From positions 620,001 through 684,000 of the forward strand of contig NZ_JAFBDO010000001.1 in the NCBI RefSeq assembly GCF_016908295.1: a DNA stretch of 64,000 nucleotides, in the 5' to 3' direction. The translations under genes and the position numbers were made by a program. The first letter of the stretch is position 1, and the number at the start of each line of letters is the position of its first letter. The notes below the pieces were generated by a model. That model did not search any database, was not told where the DNA came from, and saw only the letters and a program-made list of their open reading frames with translations. Positions 41,123 to 51,482 of this stretch are shown one piece after another. The DNA is from Thalassobacillus pellis (GTDB lineage Bacteria > Bacillota > Bacilli > Bacillales > Halobacillaceae).

Positions 41123-42157
41123 TTATTTTTTTGTTTCCATCGCGGAAGCAAGAGAGTTCAGCTGTTCAAGTTCTGTAATTTCTGTCCCTTTATAATAATG
41201 CTTTACGATGTCTTTATAGTCCTTTCCCTGCTTTGCCATTCCATTTGCCCCATATTGACTCATTCCTACGCCGTGGCCGTATCCCCTGGTCGTAAAAATC
41301 AAGTGGCCATCTTTTTTATCAATGGTGAAGTCGGTTGAACGCAATTCAAGCTTCTCCCTTACTTCTCTTCCTGATAATGTTTCCCCGCCAACTGTAATAT
41401 TGTTGACACGTTTGCTATCCGTCAGCGTAATCTTAGTATTATTGATATTTTGCGGGAAGTCGACGCCAAGCTTTGCTTCCGCATCCTGCACGGAAATGAC
41501 TTTCTGATCAAGGAATTTTGGTGAATTTTCATCCCACGGACTTTCAACACTTTTCAAATAAGGAATTGGGTTTGGCCAGTAATCTTCGGAATTCTCGGTA
41601 AAACCATTACTGGTGGAAAAGAAAGCTGCAAAAATCGGCTGGTTTTTATAGGTGAGAATCTCCCCTGCCGTATTTTTCACCGCTGAATTGATCTTGGTCA
41701 TCTTCTCTTCAAAATCTTCCTTCCAAAGATTTCGAAGCTCCTGTGTGTTTTTGTAGACCTGATGCTGTACGGTGTCCGTCACATCCGCTTTGCCAGAAAC
41801 CTTTTCTCCGCTTGTATAGTGCTTAACGATGTAAGTTCGTGCGGCCAGTGCCTGAGCTTTGAGGGCTTCCATTTCAAAATCGGCCGGCATTTCCGATGCG
41901 ACCACCCGGGCTACATAATCCTCCAGAGGTACGGTCTCCACTTCGTCGGTTGCCGTTCTTAAGACATTGATGTCGAATGGAGACAGGTCCGCTGGAAGCT
42001 CGATGAGTTTACCGTTTTTGTCCTTTGCCATTTGCTCCGGCGCCCGCTCTTTATCTCCAGAATCGATAAAGGGGACGACGATCAGTGTTGGAATCATTAG
42101 AATGATGAGTAATAATGAGATAATGCTGATGAACCCTGGTCTCTGCCATTTTTTCAT
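41123..42157 (-). CDS. spoIID: Stage II sporulation protein SpoIID
   Basis: SpoIID is a membrane-bound lytic transglycosylase that drives engulfment. The 344-residue protein has a membrane anchor (7-32), the catalytic region VPLEDYVARVVASEMPADFE with the conserved Glu, LKAQALAARTYIVKHY, and the C-terminal RGYGHGVGMSQYGANGMAKQ. The ATG used follows AGGAGGGC by five bases; the open frame extends eight codons more. It is downstream of murA, as in B. subtilis. Confidence 0.96.
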   Translation of the reverse strand: MKKWQRPGFISIISLLLIILMIPTLIVVPFIDSGDKERAPEQMAKDKNGKLIELPADLSPFDINVLRTATDEVETVPLEDYVARVVASEMPADFEMEALKAQALAARTYIVKHYTSGEKVSGKADVTDTVQHQVYKNTQELRNLWKEDFEEKMTKINSAVKNTAGEILTYKNQPIFAAFFSTSNGFTENSEDYWPNPIPYLKSVESPWDENSPKFLDQKVISVQDAEAKLGVDFPQNINNTKITLTDSKRVNNITVGGETLSGREVREKLELRSTDFTIDKKDGHLIFTTRGYGHGVGMSQYGANGMAKQGKDYKDIVKHYYKGTEITELEQLNSLASAMETKK

Positions 42158-42290
42158 TCCATGCCCTCCTGCTAGTAACAATAGTAGATGTCTCTAGTAA
42201 ATACTTATACAAAAAAAGGATATGGTAGAACAGGAAAATAGCATTAAATCGCAAAAACCCTGTCTGCTTTAACAAGCGTTTTTTCCATAT

Positions 42291-42334
42291 AAAAAGGCTT
42301 ACCCTACTCTTTCATTTCATGAGTGGGTAAGCCT
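42291..42334 (-). terminator. Terminator of murA
   Basis: AGGCTTACCCTACTC pairs with GAGTGGGTAAGCCT through an 11-base loop, 17 bp after the stop. Confidence 0.88.
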
Positions 42335-42350
42335 GATGATGTATCTATGA

Positions 42351-43676
42351 TTACGGAGTAGTCGTTACGGAATCTTGTTCCGTTTCCATTACGGCTGTTT
42401 CCGAATGAGCAGTGACAGCGTCATTGATCCGCTCAATATCTGCGCCAAGCATAGCTAATTTGTCTGCAAAGTCGACATATCCACGGTCAAGATGCTTCAA
42501 TTCTGTCACGCGTGTATAACCTTCTGCAACCAATCCGGCAAGAATCAATGCAGCTCCTGCACGTAAATCGGTAGCGGCGACTTCCGCCCCTTGCAAATCA
42601 GAAGGTCCTTCGACAATGACACTGCGCCCTTCAATTTTCATTTTTGCGTTCATGCGGCGGAATTCCTCCACGTGCATGAATCGGTTTTCAAAAACAGTCT
42701 CAGTTATGACGCTTGTTCCTTTGGCTGCGAGCATCAATGCCATTATCTGCGATTGCATATCTGTCGGGAAGCCAGGGTGTGGCTGAGTCTTGATGTCCAC
42801 CGCTTTCAAATGGTTCGGTCCAATGACTCTAAGCCCATCTTCTTCCTCTTCAATGATTACACCCATCTCCTGCATTTTAGAAACAAGTGAACGCAGATGC
42901 TCTGCAACTGCTCCTTTAACAAGAACATTTCCTTTTGTGATTGCTGCTGCTACCATGAAAGTTCCTGCTTCGATTCTGTCAGGGATAATGGTATGAGTGG
43001 TTCCGTGAAGCTTATCCACTCCGTTGATACGGATGGTTTCTGTTCCCGCGCCCACGATGCGCGCGCCCATTTTATTGAGGAAATTGGCAAGATCCACGAT
43101 TTCAGGCTCTTTCGCACAATTTTCCAGAACGGTCTTCCCTTCTGCAAGTGCAGCAGCCATCATGATATTCTCGGTGGCTCCAACACTAGGGACATCCATA
43201 TAAATTTTAGCGCCTTTCAAGCGCCCATCTGCATTTACTTCGACAAAACCATTACCTACTGTAACAGATGCTCCCATGGCTTCGAAGCCTTTGAGATGCT
43301 GGTCAATCGGGCGAGATCCAATCGCACACCCGCCGGGCATAGCGACTTTTGCGTGTCCATACCGGGCCAAAAGTGGTCCCAGTACAAGTACAGATGCCCG
43401 CATTTTCCTGACATATTCGAATGGTGCTTCTGTTGTCAGTTCCTTCGAAGCATCAACTGTCACGGTATTATTTTCAAAAGTAACTTCTGCATTCATATGA
43501 CGCAATACTTCATTGATTGTAGATACATCAGCTAACGCTGGTACTTCGTGTAGAACACTCTTTCCTTCACTTGCAATTATACTTGCTGCGATGACAGGCA
43601 GTACGGCATTTTTGGCACCTTCGACCTTGACTGTGCCTTTCAGCTGCCCCCCACCACGGACGATGATTTTTTCCAA
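42351..43676 (-). CDS. murA: UDP-N-acetylglucosamine 1-carboxyvinyltransferase
   Basis: MurA transfers enolpyruvate from PEP to UDP-GlcNAc, the first committed step of peptidoglycan synthesis. The 441-residue protein has Lys22 ([10 protein letters not shown]) and the fosfomycin-target cysteine Cys117 in [12 protein letters not shown]. It is a full-length two-domain EPSP-synthase-like enzyme. Gram-positives have two murA genes; this one, beside spoIID and ywmB, corresponds to murAA. Confidence 0.96.
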   Translation of the reverse strand: MEKIIVRGGGQLKGTVKVEGAKNAVLPVIAASIIASEGKSVLHEVPALADVSTINEVLRHMNAEVTFENNTVTVDASKELTTEAPFEYVRKMRASVLVLGPLLARYGHAKVAMPGGCAIGSRPIDQHLKGFEAMGASVTVGNGFVEVNADGRLKGAKIYMDVPSVGATENIMMAAALAEGKTVLENCAKEPEIVDLANFLNKMGARIVGAGTETIRINGVDKLHGTTHTIIPDRIEAGTFMVAAAITKGNVLVKGAVAEHLRSLVSKMQEMGVIIEEEEDGLRVIGPNHLKAVDIKTQPHPGFPTDMQSQIMALMLAAKGTSVITETVFENRFMHVEEFRRMNAKMKIEGRSVIVEGPSDLQGAEVAATDLRAGAALILAGLVAEGYTRVTELKHLDRGYVDFADKLAMLGADIERINDAVTAHSETAVMETEQDSVTTTP

Positions 43677-43710
43677 GGTTCATTCTCCTCCGCGTCCATA
43701 TTCATTATTA

Positions 43711-44433
43711 TTAGTATTCACTGGTTATAATGGGTGTGCCAATTGTAATGGTTGTCTTTGCGCCCAAACCTTCGCGGGCGGCGAACTGAACATTCATTGG
43801 ACCAGCAGGCAGCGGTATCTTCTGCCCCCATTTTTCTGTATATCCGGAAATACTGGTGAAATCAGCTTCTTCTATTGTTTCAACTGGTTTAATATTCAAT
43901 GCTTGGTCTAAAATTTCATACACTAAAACATCATTCATAATACCACTAATTTCAGCCTCAGCACAAGAGAAATTTACGACATTTTTCGAGAAAATACGAT
44001 TATTTTTTTCTTTGACAGCTGCAGCAACGAACCGGCTCATCTGCTCGTCCCACTGTTTCCCATGAATTTTATAAATGATTTCGAGACCAAGATGGTCATT
44101 TTTAGGGACGATCATTATAACATTTTCGGTTATACCTTCTTGTTTCTGAGGGTGCGACAGGTAAAACTTGTCACTGTTACGATCAGAAGTATGCTTCCAA
44201 TCAGCATCAGGAAATTGCGATTCAAGCAATTCTCTCATCTTATCCGCATCTTCCTGCGGAAAAGTCTCCCTAGCTACTACTTCCCATCTGGAAACCTTGA
44301 TCGAAGCTGACTCCAGGATTTCAGTAATCTTTTGAAGCGGGAGTTCATCCTTAAGCGGACCAGCTTCCACAACGGCTCCTAGTAATGTTCCACAGAAAAA
44401 TAAAACTAGCAATAATGGCAGCAAACTTCTCAT
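43711..44433 (-). CDS. ywmB: YwmB family secreted protein
   Basis: The 240-residue protein has a Sec signal peptide (MRSLLPLLLVLFFCGTLLGA) and an exported domain with the TATA-box-binding-like fold assigned to the YwmB family. Its function is unknown. It sits directly upstream of murA, the same as in B. subtilis, and is probably co-transcribed with it (34-bp gap). Confidence 0.88.
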   Translation of the reverse strand: MRSLLPLLLVLFFCGTLLGAVVEAGPLKDELPLQKITEILESASIKVSRWEVVARETFPQEDADKMRELLESQFPDADWKHTSDRNSDKFYLSHPQKQEGITENVIMIVPKNDHLGLEIIYKIHGKQWDEQMSRFVAAAVKEKNNRIFSKNVVNFSCAEAEISGIMNDVLVYEILDQALNIKPVETIEEADFTSISGYTEKWGQKIPLPAGPMNVQFAAREGLGAKTTITIGTPIITSEY

Positions 44434-44523
44434 CGTAACAGTCCTCCCCTTGATAGATTACTATTTTAAGTGTTTCCAAGGAGAGGGCGTTGCATACGAT
44501 TTAATTTTCAACAACATCTGACA

Positions 44524-44769
44524 TTAAAAAAGATGTACCAGCTGCTGCGACCACTGCAGAAAGTCAAGAAAGAAATTGCTGACGGTTGTACCAATGGTGA
44601 TGGTCACAAGTATCATCAGCGTTCTCACTTCAAATACGTGGCCTTTTCGGAGCCAGGCATCCACCTTGATTGCTTGCAGCGAACGCCACGTGATAATGAT
44701 GAAAATCAGATGGGAAATCATTCCTATCATTGCTTGCTGTCCTGCTTGTTGCATCCATGTTTCAACCAT
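44524..44769 (-). CDS. ywzB: DUF1146 family membrane protein
   Basis: The 81-residue protein has two membrane helices (about 12-30 and 50-70) around the polar WRSLQAIKVDAWLRKGHVFE, the conserved core of the DUF1146/YwzB family. The start was moved to the ATG seven bases after GAGGTG, eight codons inside the longest frame. It lies between atp/nuo and ywmB in Bacillaceae. Function is unknown. Confidence 0.88.
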   Translation of the reverse strand: MVETWMQQAGQQAMIGMISHLIFIIITWRSLQAIKVDAWLRKGHVFEVRTLMILVTITIGTTVSNFFLDFLQWSQQLVHLF

Positions 44770-44994
44770 GTTCTCACACCTCTTCAATCTCATTTAGCCA
44801 CACTCAACATGACATGCGTAAATGAAATTGTCAACCATGCTTGATACCCTAAGTTTTATCTACCTTTATTTGTTCGTTCGTAAACCCATTTCGGATAAAA
44901 ATCCACTGAGCCTTAGTCCGGTATTTTCTGATATCCCAAGTCTGTTTACTTAACTGAGTCTACTCTGCCTCTGAAACTTATGATGAAGTTGATT

Positions 44995-45120
44995 CGCAAA
45001 TCGCATGCCGGGGGATGCTTGCCGCGGGCACGGCCAAAGCTCACTTGATCAAGAAGAACACTTGACCAAGCGGATCTTCGGCTCGCGCTGTTCACGCAGG
45101 CGTCACCACCGATCGCTTAC
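44995..45120. repeat. Dispersed intergenic element, copy 2 (core only)
   Basis: This copy carries the core from TCGCATGCCGGGGGATGCTT to GGCGTCACCACCGATCGCTT. The internal stem is kept with one change (CTTGATCAAG/CTTGACCAAG). The right-hand part present in copies 1 and 3 is missing. Confidence 0.85.
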
Positions 45121-45127
45121 ACAGTAT

Positions 45128-45160
45128 TTTTTAACAAAGTTAAACTTTGTTAAAGTACAA
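45128..45160. repeat. Partial copy of the 55-bp A/T-rich element
   Basis: Only the right end is conserved: GTTAAACTTTGTTAAAGTAC, with a perfect ACTTT-GTT-AAAGT palindrome. Confidence 0.4.
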
Positions 45161-45164
45161 AAAA

Positions 45165-45205
45165 ACGGCCCGTATGGAATTTAAAATTCCGTACAGACCG
45201 TTTTT
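45165..45205 (-). terminator. Terminator of the nuo operon
   Basis: ACGGCCCGTATGGAATTT pairs imperfectly with AAATTCCGTACAGACCGT, flanked by A and T tracts. It is 125 bp after nuoN. Confidence 0.75.
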
Positions 45206-45328
45206 CAACCCTGCCTTACATAGATCTCCATTTTCAGTGATCTCACCCGATTTCCTTTCTACAAGGTTGATTACCAGCCTCTCCCTCAGGAGTACAGCCC
45301 TTCCTGACAAAAGAATTTCCATTATCAG

Positions 45329-46834
45329 TTAATATAGCATTTCGGCGAAGTTGAAGTGATTTTGGAAAAATTCGAGTGCTATTCCTGGCATGATCCCTAA
45401 CAGCAGTGTACCTGCCGCACAAATGACCATTGCAATCGTAACAGCCAGTGGAAGCTCGATTTTCGTCCTGCTTCCCGGAGGGCGCATGAACATCTGTGCC
45501 ATGACTCCAAAGTAATAGATATAAGAAATAATAGTGGTTCCGATCATGATCGCGGCCAGAATGTATCTGTTTGGATCGGCAAACAATGCCCCTAAAAATA
45601 TGTTCAGTTTTCCAATAAAGCCAGCTGTTCCTGGGATGCCTGCCAGGGAAAGAAGGAATATCGTCATCAAAACAGCAAGCAGCGGTTTTCTATAATAGAG
45701 ACCGGCAAAAACGGACACGTCCTCTGAATCATGCTGATCACTCATCATCTGGATAATTGTAAATGCCCCGATATTCATCAGAAGGTATGCGAGTAAGTAA
45801 AACCAGGTGCTTTCGAACATCAGCTGCGAAAAGGCTACAAACGGAACAAGCAAATAACCTGCATGAGCAATACTGGAATAAGCGAATAACCGCTTGATGT
45901 TACGCTGCTTCAATGCAATTGTATTGCCGACAACCATCGTTAGACCTGCAAGTATGCTTAGAAAAATCATCATGGATTGCAGCAACGAGGTGTTTTCGTC
46001 AAAGCCTTGTGTGAATGGGAATATGCTGATTAGAATTCGGAAAATAATCACGAACCCAGCTGTTTTAGATACGACACTTAAAAAAGCTGTAACCGGTGTC
46101 GGCGAGCCTTCGTAGACATCAGGGGCCCACATTTGGAATGGAACGGTGGATATTTTGAATGCTAAACCGACAAAGGTAAGTATAAATGCCATGGCGAGCA
46201 ATGCCTGGCCATTTTCCGGGGTAATATTCGATATTTCCCGGGAAATTTCGGCAAGATTTGTACTCCCTGTCAAACCATAGATGTAACTCAAGCCAAACAA
46301 GGTAAATGCAGTAGATATTCCCCCATTAACGATATACTTCATTGCGGCTTCATTCGAACGGTGATGATTTTTTCGCATTCCGGCAAGCACATAGGAGGAA
46401 ATGGATAACAGCTCTAGTCCGACAAACAATGTGATCAAGTCAGCGCTGCTCGCCATCATCATCGCTCCAAGCAGTGCAGTCAACATCAGATAATAGAATT
46501 CTCCTCGATATACGATACCTTCCTTCGGCTGATAGGAAATCCCCATCAATAATACGAGAAGGGCGGCAGTCAAAAGCAACAGTTTGAAAGCGATAGAAAA
46601 GGCATCCAGACGGTAAGTGTTCGCCAGGATCATTGCTGGCTCATGCCCTATTTGCATCACCAGATAAACGATTGCGACAACGATTCCTCCTGCTGCAAAC
46701 CAGCCGAAGTTTTTTCGGTTAATATGCTTACCGGTGAACAGATCAAGCAAAGACAATGCTGTAGCAATGATTAAAATCGTGAACTCAGGGGCCATCATGC
46801 CCCATTCATAGCTTAATAATGTCTCCATGTCCAT
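45329..46834 (-). CDS. nuoN: NADH-quinone oxidoreductase-like subunit N
   Basis: NuoN is one of three antiporter-like proton channel subunits of complex I. The 501-residue protein has about 14 helices and the conserved proton-antiporter segment FVGLELLSISSYVLAG with the channel Glu, and LFAYSSIAHAGYLLVPFVAF. It ends the operon, 4 bp after nuoM. Confidence 0.95.
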   Translation of the reverse strand: MDMETLLSYEWGMMAPEFTILIIATALSLLDLFTGKHINRKNFGWFAAGGIVVAIVYLVMQIGHEPAMILANTYRLDAFSIAFKLLLLTAALLVLLMGISYQPKEGIVYRGEFYYLMLTALLGAMMMASSADLITLFVGLELLSISSYVLAGMRKNHHRSNEAAMKYIVNGGISTAFTLFGLSYIYGLTGSTNLAEISREISNITPENGQALLAMAFILTFVGLAFKISTVPFQMWAPDVYEGSPTPVTAFLSVVSKTAGFVIIFRILISIFPFTQGFDENTSLLQSMMIFLSILAGLTMVVGNTIALKQRNIKRLFAYSSIAHAGYLLVPFVAFSQLMFESTWFYLLAYLLMNIGAFTIIQMMSDQHDSEDVSVFAGLYYRKPLLAVLMTIFLLSLAGIPGTAGFIGKLNIFLGALFADPNRYILAAIMIGTTIISYIYYFGVMAQMFMRPPGSRTKIELPLAVTIAMVICAAGTLLLGIMPGIALEFFQNHFNFAEMLY

Positions 46835-46838
46835 CTGC

Positions 46839-48311
46839 TCACCCCCCTATCCCAAGCATAATCGAATCTATTGCGAATTTTAGTGTGTGGGTTATGACAT
46901 TCGGATAGATACCTATCATTAAAATGAAAGCAAGCAAAACGGCGGCCGGGAACATTTCTTTTCGACTCAAGTCCCGATGTATGCTCACGGTTGGTATGGT
47001 CTTTCCATACGTCACTCCCAGGACAGCACGTAACAAATAGACAACTGTCATAATAATCCCAAGTGTTCCTATCGCTCCCATCCATGGCATCTTTTCAAAT
47101 AATCCAAGAAAAGCCATGAACTCGGAGACGAACCCGCTCATCCCTGGAAGCCCAAGTGATGCAAGAGCTGCCGTGAGCAGGAATCCTGCCGTAAGCGGCA
47201 TCGTTTTGGCAAGACCACCTAATTTATCCAATTTGGTTGTCCGAGTCCGTTCATAAATGATTCCAACCAAGAAGAATAATAAAGAAGCAATCAAGCCATG
47301 GGATAATGTCTGGAAAATTGCCCCCTGAATACCTGCTTCATTCATGGCAGCTACCCCCAGAAGCACAATACCCATATGGGAGACGCTGGAATAAGCGAAT
47401 ACGCTCTTCAGTTCCGTCTGGACGAATGCCAGGAACGCTCCATAAAGCAGGTTGATCAACCCCAGCACGGCAATGAAAGGGGCTATTTTCACAAATTGGT
47501 CACCGAAAATGCCGATCCCGAAATTGATCAGCCCGTACGCTCCTATTTTCAGAAGAATCCCGGCATGAATCATGACGATTGCTACCGGTGCATGGACATG
47601 GACTCGCAGCATCCATGTATGAAGCGGTACAATCGGGAGTTTCACCCCAAAAGCAATCAGAAGAGCAAGCATACAGCCATATCGGAATTCCTCGCTTAAA
47701 TAGCTGTCATTCTCCATGATTTCCTTCAAAGCTTCTATATTGGTCGTACCTGTGTTGGCAAAAATGGCAATAAACACGATCAACAGCACAGCCGAACCAA
47801 GACCGTTGTATATCAGGAAGCTGTAAGCAGCGTTTTCCCGTTCGACAAACCCCCACCTGCCTACCAGGAAGAACATTGGAACAAGTGTCATTTCAAAAAA
47901 GAAAAAGAACAAAATCAAATTTTCAGCCGTAAACACGCCGAGCATTCCCATTTCCAATAGGAGAAACCAGATAAAATAAGCTTTGTGCGCCTGCTTGATC
48001 TGAATCGAAGCGGCAATGGCGGAAAGCGAAGAAACGACTGTCGTGAGTAAAACAAGCAGCAAGGTAAAGCCATCGATGCCCAGCTCATAGTCGATCTTGA
48101 ATGTACCTTCTGCGAACTGTATCCAGTCTACAGCGATTGCAAGCGTGTTTCCTGCATGGAACTGCCCATAAACCATGAAAGATAGTAATAACGGAACGAA
48201 CGTAGCTAGTATACCAATCAATTTCACTTGTCTTGTATCCACTTTAGGAATTACCGTCAATACCAGCAACCCAATCAACGGGGAGAATACAAGTAATGTC
48301 AGCCAACCCAT
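46839..48311 (-). CDS. nuoM: NADH-quinone oxidoreductase-like subunit M
   Basis: The 490-residue antiporter-like subunit has about 14 helices, FFFFEMTLVPMFFLVGRWG (conserved Glu), PIVPLHTWMLRVHVHAPVA and FAYSSVSHMGIVLLGVAAMN. It directly adjoins nuoL (no gap). A conserved Lys in the half-channel follows HTW..RVH. Confidence 0.95.
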   Translation of the reverse strand: MGWLTLLVFSPLIGLLVLTVIPKVDTRQVKLIGILATFVPLLLSFMVYGQFHAGNTLAIAVDWIQFAEGTFKIDYELGIDGFTLLLVLLTTVVSSLSAIAASIQIKQAHKAYFIWFLLLEMGMLGVFTAENLILFFFFFEMTLVPMFFLVGRWGFVERENAAYSFLIYNGLGSAVLLIVFIAIFANTGTTNIEALKEIMENDSYLSEEFRYGCMLALLIAFGVKLPIVPLHTWMLRVHVHAPVAIVMIHAGILLKIGAYGLINFGIGIFGDQFVKIAPFIAVLGLINLLYGAFLAFVQTELKSVFAYSSVSHMGIVLLGVAAMNEAGIQGAIFQTLSHGLIASLLFFLVGIIYERTRTTKLDKLGGLAKTMPLTAGFLLTAALASLGLPGMSGFVSEFMAFLGLFEKMPWMGAIGTLGIIMTVVYLLRAVLGVTYGKTIPTVSIHRDLSRKEMFPAAVLLAFILMIGIYPNVITHTLKFAIDSIMLGIGG

Positions 48312-50177
48312 TTAGAAATACCCCCCTGTCAGTGCCACAATGAATACGAGCAGGGCCAATCCGACAAAAGCAACAGCCCCATAGTTCTGTACCTGGCCGG
48401 ATTGCAGCTTGGAACCGAGACTGCTGCCTGCTTTTGTCATACCAGTTACAGAGGCTACAAGCACATCAATGATATATTTTTCTAAAAAACTTCCTAAATA
48501 AGCAATGGCCCGGGCTCCATATTCAACGGTATATTGGTAGAATTCATCGATAAAATATTTATTATAGACGACGGTGTACGTATTGGGCATGAAGCTTGTC
48601 AGGAAGTTCCTTTTCAATGACTTCTTATAATACATCATATAAGCCAGTGCGATGCCGGCAAGTGCGATCATGGTTGCTGCAAGCATCACCCAAATCGGCC
48701 CCTCATGATGTTCATAAGGTAAAAATTCATTTTCAGCAACAAGCCAATCTCCTAAGAATGTACCAAACCAAGGAGTGTTCACATAGCCCGAGAATACCGC
48801 AAGAAATCCTAGGATGATCATCGGCAGCGTCATCGAGCGTGGTGATTCTTCTACTTTTGTTACGGCCGATTTATCGTCACCGGTGAATACCATGAAGAAT
48901 AGACGGAACATATAAAAAGCAGTAAAGAACGCTGCGGCTAACGCGACGGCAAATAAACCATAACGACCATCATGCCAGGTCGCCAGCAGAATCTCATCCT
49001 TACTGAAGAAGCCTGATAAGAATGGTACACCGCTGATTGCCAAGGTTCCAATCAGGAATACTGGTCCGGTTATACGCATCTTTTTCCATAGCCCGCCCAT
49101 TTCTTCAATGTTCTGAGTATGTACGGCATGGATGACACTTCCTGCGGCGAGGAAAAGCAGTGCTTTAAAGAATGCGTGGGTCATCAAATGGAATACGCCC
49201 GCAGTATAACCTGCCGCACCAAGGGCAAGCATCATGTAACCCAGCTGGGATACGGTAGAATAAGCGAGTACCCGTTTGATATCTTTCTGGACAAGTCCGA
49301 TTGTGGCAGCGAAAATGGCTGTGAAACCACCTGTAACAGCAACGACAGTCATGGCAGCCGGGCTTGCGTGGAAAACCGGGAACATAGCCGCTACCAGATA
49401 GACACCTGCCGCTACCATGGTCGCAGCATGAATCAGTGCGGAAACTGGCGTCGGGCCCTCCATGGCATCAGGCAGCCATGTATGCAGCGGGAACTGACCC
49501 GATTTCCCGACAGCTCCTATAAAAATAAGAATAGCGATCAATGTTAGCATTTCACCGGAAATTTCTCCTTGTGACACTGCAGCAAAAATTTCGGTGAATT
49601 CCAGGCTTCCAGTTTGCCAGAATAAGAGAATCATGCCGATCAAAAGACCAACATCTCCGATTCTAGTGACGATGAACGCCTTTTTGGCAGCTGCCTTCGC
49701 TTCTTCCTTATGAAAGTAAAATCCAATCAGCAGGAAAGAACCGACACCCACAAGCTCCCAGAAGATATAGAGCTGAAGTAAGTTTGGTGATAAAACCAAA
49801 GCCAGCATAGCAAAGGTGAATAAGCCAAGGTAAGCATAGAATGTTGAAAGACGTCCATCTGTATGCATATAGCCTTTCGAGTAAATATGTACAAGAAAAC
49901 TGACCAGAGAAACGATAATCAGCATCAATGCATTTAACGGGTTGACGATGACACCGAACTGGAATTCAACCGCCCCGATAGTCAGCCAGGCAGCTTCCAT
50001 CCCTCCGTTCCCTTGAGCAAGCTGGGTGAACAGGACAATAATCGACATGACGAATGAAACACCTGTAAGACCGATGCCTACCATACTGCTGTTCTGTTTC
50101 AGACTTTTTCCAAAAAAGGTTAGAATCAGGAACGACAGCAATGGAAACAAAGGGATTAACCATGCATTTTCCAACAT
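48312..50177 (-). CDS. nuoL: NADH-quinone oxidoreductase-like subunit L
   Basis: The largest antiporter-like subunit, 621 residues from the ATG chosen here (11 bases after AAGGGGG; a TTG nine codons upstream is possible). It carries IFWELVGVGSFLLIGFYFH, GKSGQFPLHTWLPDAMEGPT and AYSTVSQLGYMMLALG, then a C-terminal extension whose long lateral helix ends in two membrane segments. It pumps protons as part of the membrane arm. Confidence 0.95.
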   Translation of the reverse strand: MLENAWLIPLFPLLSFLILTFFGKSLKQNSSMVGIGLTGVSFVMSIIVLFTQLAQGNGGMEAAWLTIGAVEFQFGVIVNPLNALMLIIVSLVSFLVHIYSKGYMHTDGRLSTFYAYLGLFTFAMLALVLSPNLLQLYIFWELVGVGSFLLIGFYFHKEEAKAAAKKAFIVTRIGDVGLLIGMILLFWQTGSLEFTEIFAAVSQGEISGEMLTLIAILIFIGAVGKSGQFPLHTWLPDAMEGPTPVSALIHAATMVAAGVYLVAAMFPVFHASPAAMTVVAVTGGFTAIFAATIGLVQKDIKRVLAYSTVSQLGYMMLALGAAGYTAGVFHLMTHAFFKALLFLAAGSVIHAVHTQNIEEMGGLWKKMRITGPVFLIGTLAISGVPFLSGFFSKDEILLATWHDGRYGLFAVALAAAFFTAFYMFRLFFMVFTGDDKSAVTKVEESPRSMTLPMIILGFLAVFSGYVNTPWFGTFLGDWLVAENEFLPYEHHEGPIWVMLAATMIALAGIALAYMMYYKKSLKRNFLTSFMPNTYTVVYNKYFIDEFYQYTVEYGARAIAYLGSFLEKYIIDVLVASVTGMTKAGSSLGSKLQSGQVQNYGAVAFVGLALLVFIVALTGGYF

Positions 50178-50220
50178 AAAAGAAACAACCCCCTTCTGTT
50201 CCAACTATCCAACGCGTTGA

Positions 50221-50535
50221 TTAATGTTTCATTGTATCCATCTCATCAATCTGGACGGTTGAACGGTTACGGTATAACGCAATTAAAATCGCAAGGCCGA
50301 CTGCTGCTTCTGCGGCTGCGACCGTAATGGTGAATAAGGAAAAAATCTGTCCGGTAATTCCCGGGTTGATACCATACTTGCTAAAAGCGACAAGATTTAT
50401 GTTGACGGCATTCAACATCAGTTCGATGGATATCAGCACGATGACCGTGTTTCTTTTCGTCAAGGCACCGAACAGACCGATACAAAACAATATCAGAGCT
50501 AATAGCAGATAGGCGTTCACGGATACCCCGCTCAT
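50221..50535 (-). CDS. nuoK: NADH-quinone oxidoreductase-like subunit K
   Basis: The 104-residue subunit has three helices with the conserved membrane Glu residues in [20 protein letters not shown] and [18 protein letters not shown], part of the proton path next to NuoJ. The start overlaps the nuoJ stop by 4 bp (ATGA) and is preceded by GGAGG. Confidence 0.96.
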   Translation of the reverse strand: MSGVSVNAYLLLALILFCIGLFGALTKRNTVIVLISIELMLNAVNINLVAFSKYGINPGITGQIFSLFTITVAAAEAAVGLAILIALYRNRSTVQIDEMDTMKH

Positions 50536-51047
50536 GATTCCTCCGCCTCCTCTTTGTCATCCCGTCGCGCAAGGATAACAGCACCGACTAGTGTGACGAG
50601 CAACAGCACCGATACCAATTCAAATGGGATGATGTAATCACTGTATAAAGTAATGCCGATTTGTTTCGTATTTTCAACATGGAGAGCTTCCGCCTGGTCT
50701 CCAAATGAAACCGAGTTGATGGCGAAATACATCGTCATGAAAAATATTATTACACCTGCTCCCACGACAAGGTTACGCGCCAGACTCCTCCTGGACTTCT
50801 GCTCGTCATTATGTCTCGTCAGCATAATACCGAAGATCATAATGATCGTAACAGCGCCAGAATAAATAAGGATTTGTACGATAGCTACAAATTCTGCAGA
50901 CAGCATGACATAGAGTCCTGCGATTGACAGAAAAGTAAGCACCAGCGAAAGAAGCATATGGATCACCTTGGTGAGATTCAGCATCAGAATCCCACCAAGG
51001 ATGGCGAGCAGAGCCAGAACGAGAAATGCGAACAGTTCCCCACTCAT
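50532..51047 (-). CDS. nuoJ: NADH-quinone oxidoreductase-like subunit J
   Basis: The 171-residue membrane subunit has five helices; the third carries the conserved [20 protein letters not shown] with its Tyr and Gly bulge, the pi-bulge of complex I. It overlaps nuoI by 4 bp and nuoK by 4 bp. Confidence 0.95.
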   Translation of the reverse strand: MSGELFAFLVLALLAILGGILMLNLTKVIHMLLSLVLTFLSIAGLYVMLSAEFVAIVQILIYSGAVTIIMIFGIMLTRHNDEQKSRRSLARNLVVGAGVIIFFMTMYFAINSVSFGDQAEALHVENTKQIGITLYSDYIIPFELVSVLLLVTLVGAVILARRDDKEEAEES

Positions 51048-51463
51048 GCTTTATTCTCCTTTCGGACATTCTGATCGTTTTCATCCAGCCATTCGAGATT
51101 TTTGAATAATTCATCCCGGGAATATTCGGCCAGTTCAAAATTGTTGGTCATGACAATCGCTTCTGTCGGACAGACTTCTGTGCACAAATCACATAATATA
51201 CAAATCTCAAAGTTGATATCATAGGTATCGATGATTTTTCCCTTTTTTTCAGGATCAGGATGTTTTTTTCCTGTCAGTTCGATGCAGTCGGTCGGACAGA
51301 TGTTGGCACACTGGTTGCAGACGATGCATTTTTCCGGATAGAATTTCTGGATTCCACGGAACCGGTCCGGCATGGGGATCGGTTCCTCTGGATACTGGTA
51401 GGTCATTTTCTCTTTTGTCAAATTTTTCAGCGTGTACTTTAAACCTTTTGCTAAACCAAGCAT
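51044..51463 (-). CDS. nuoI: NADH-quinone oxidoreductase-like subunit I (2 x 4Fe-4S)
   Basis: The 139-residue ferredoxin-like subunit has two CxxCxxCxxxCP motifs: Cys46, 49, 52, 56 (CIVCNQCANICP) and Cys88, 91, 94, 98 (CILCDLCTEVCP), ligating clusters N6a and N6b. In this operon, which lacks the NADH module, NuoI is the most distal cluster carrier left to accept electrons. Confidence 0.96.
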   Translation of the reverse strand: MLGLAKGLKYTLKNLTKEKMTYQYPEEPIPMPDRFRGIQKFYPEKCIVCNQCANICPTDCIELTGKKHPDPEKKGKIIDTYDINFEICILCDLCTEVCPTEAIVMTNNFELAEYSRDELFKNLEWLDENDQNVRKENKA

Positions 51464-51482
51464 ACGGAAATCCCCCTTTCAG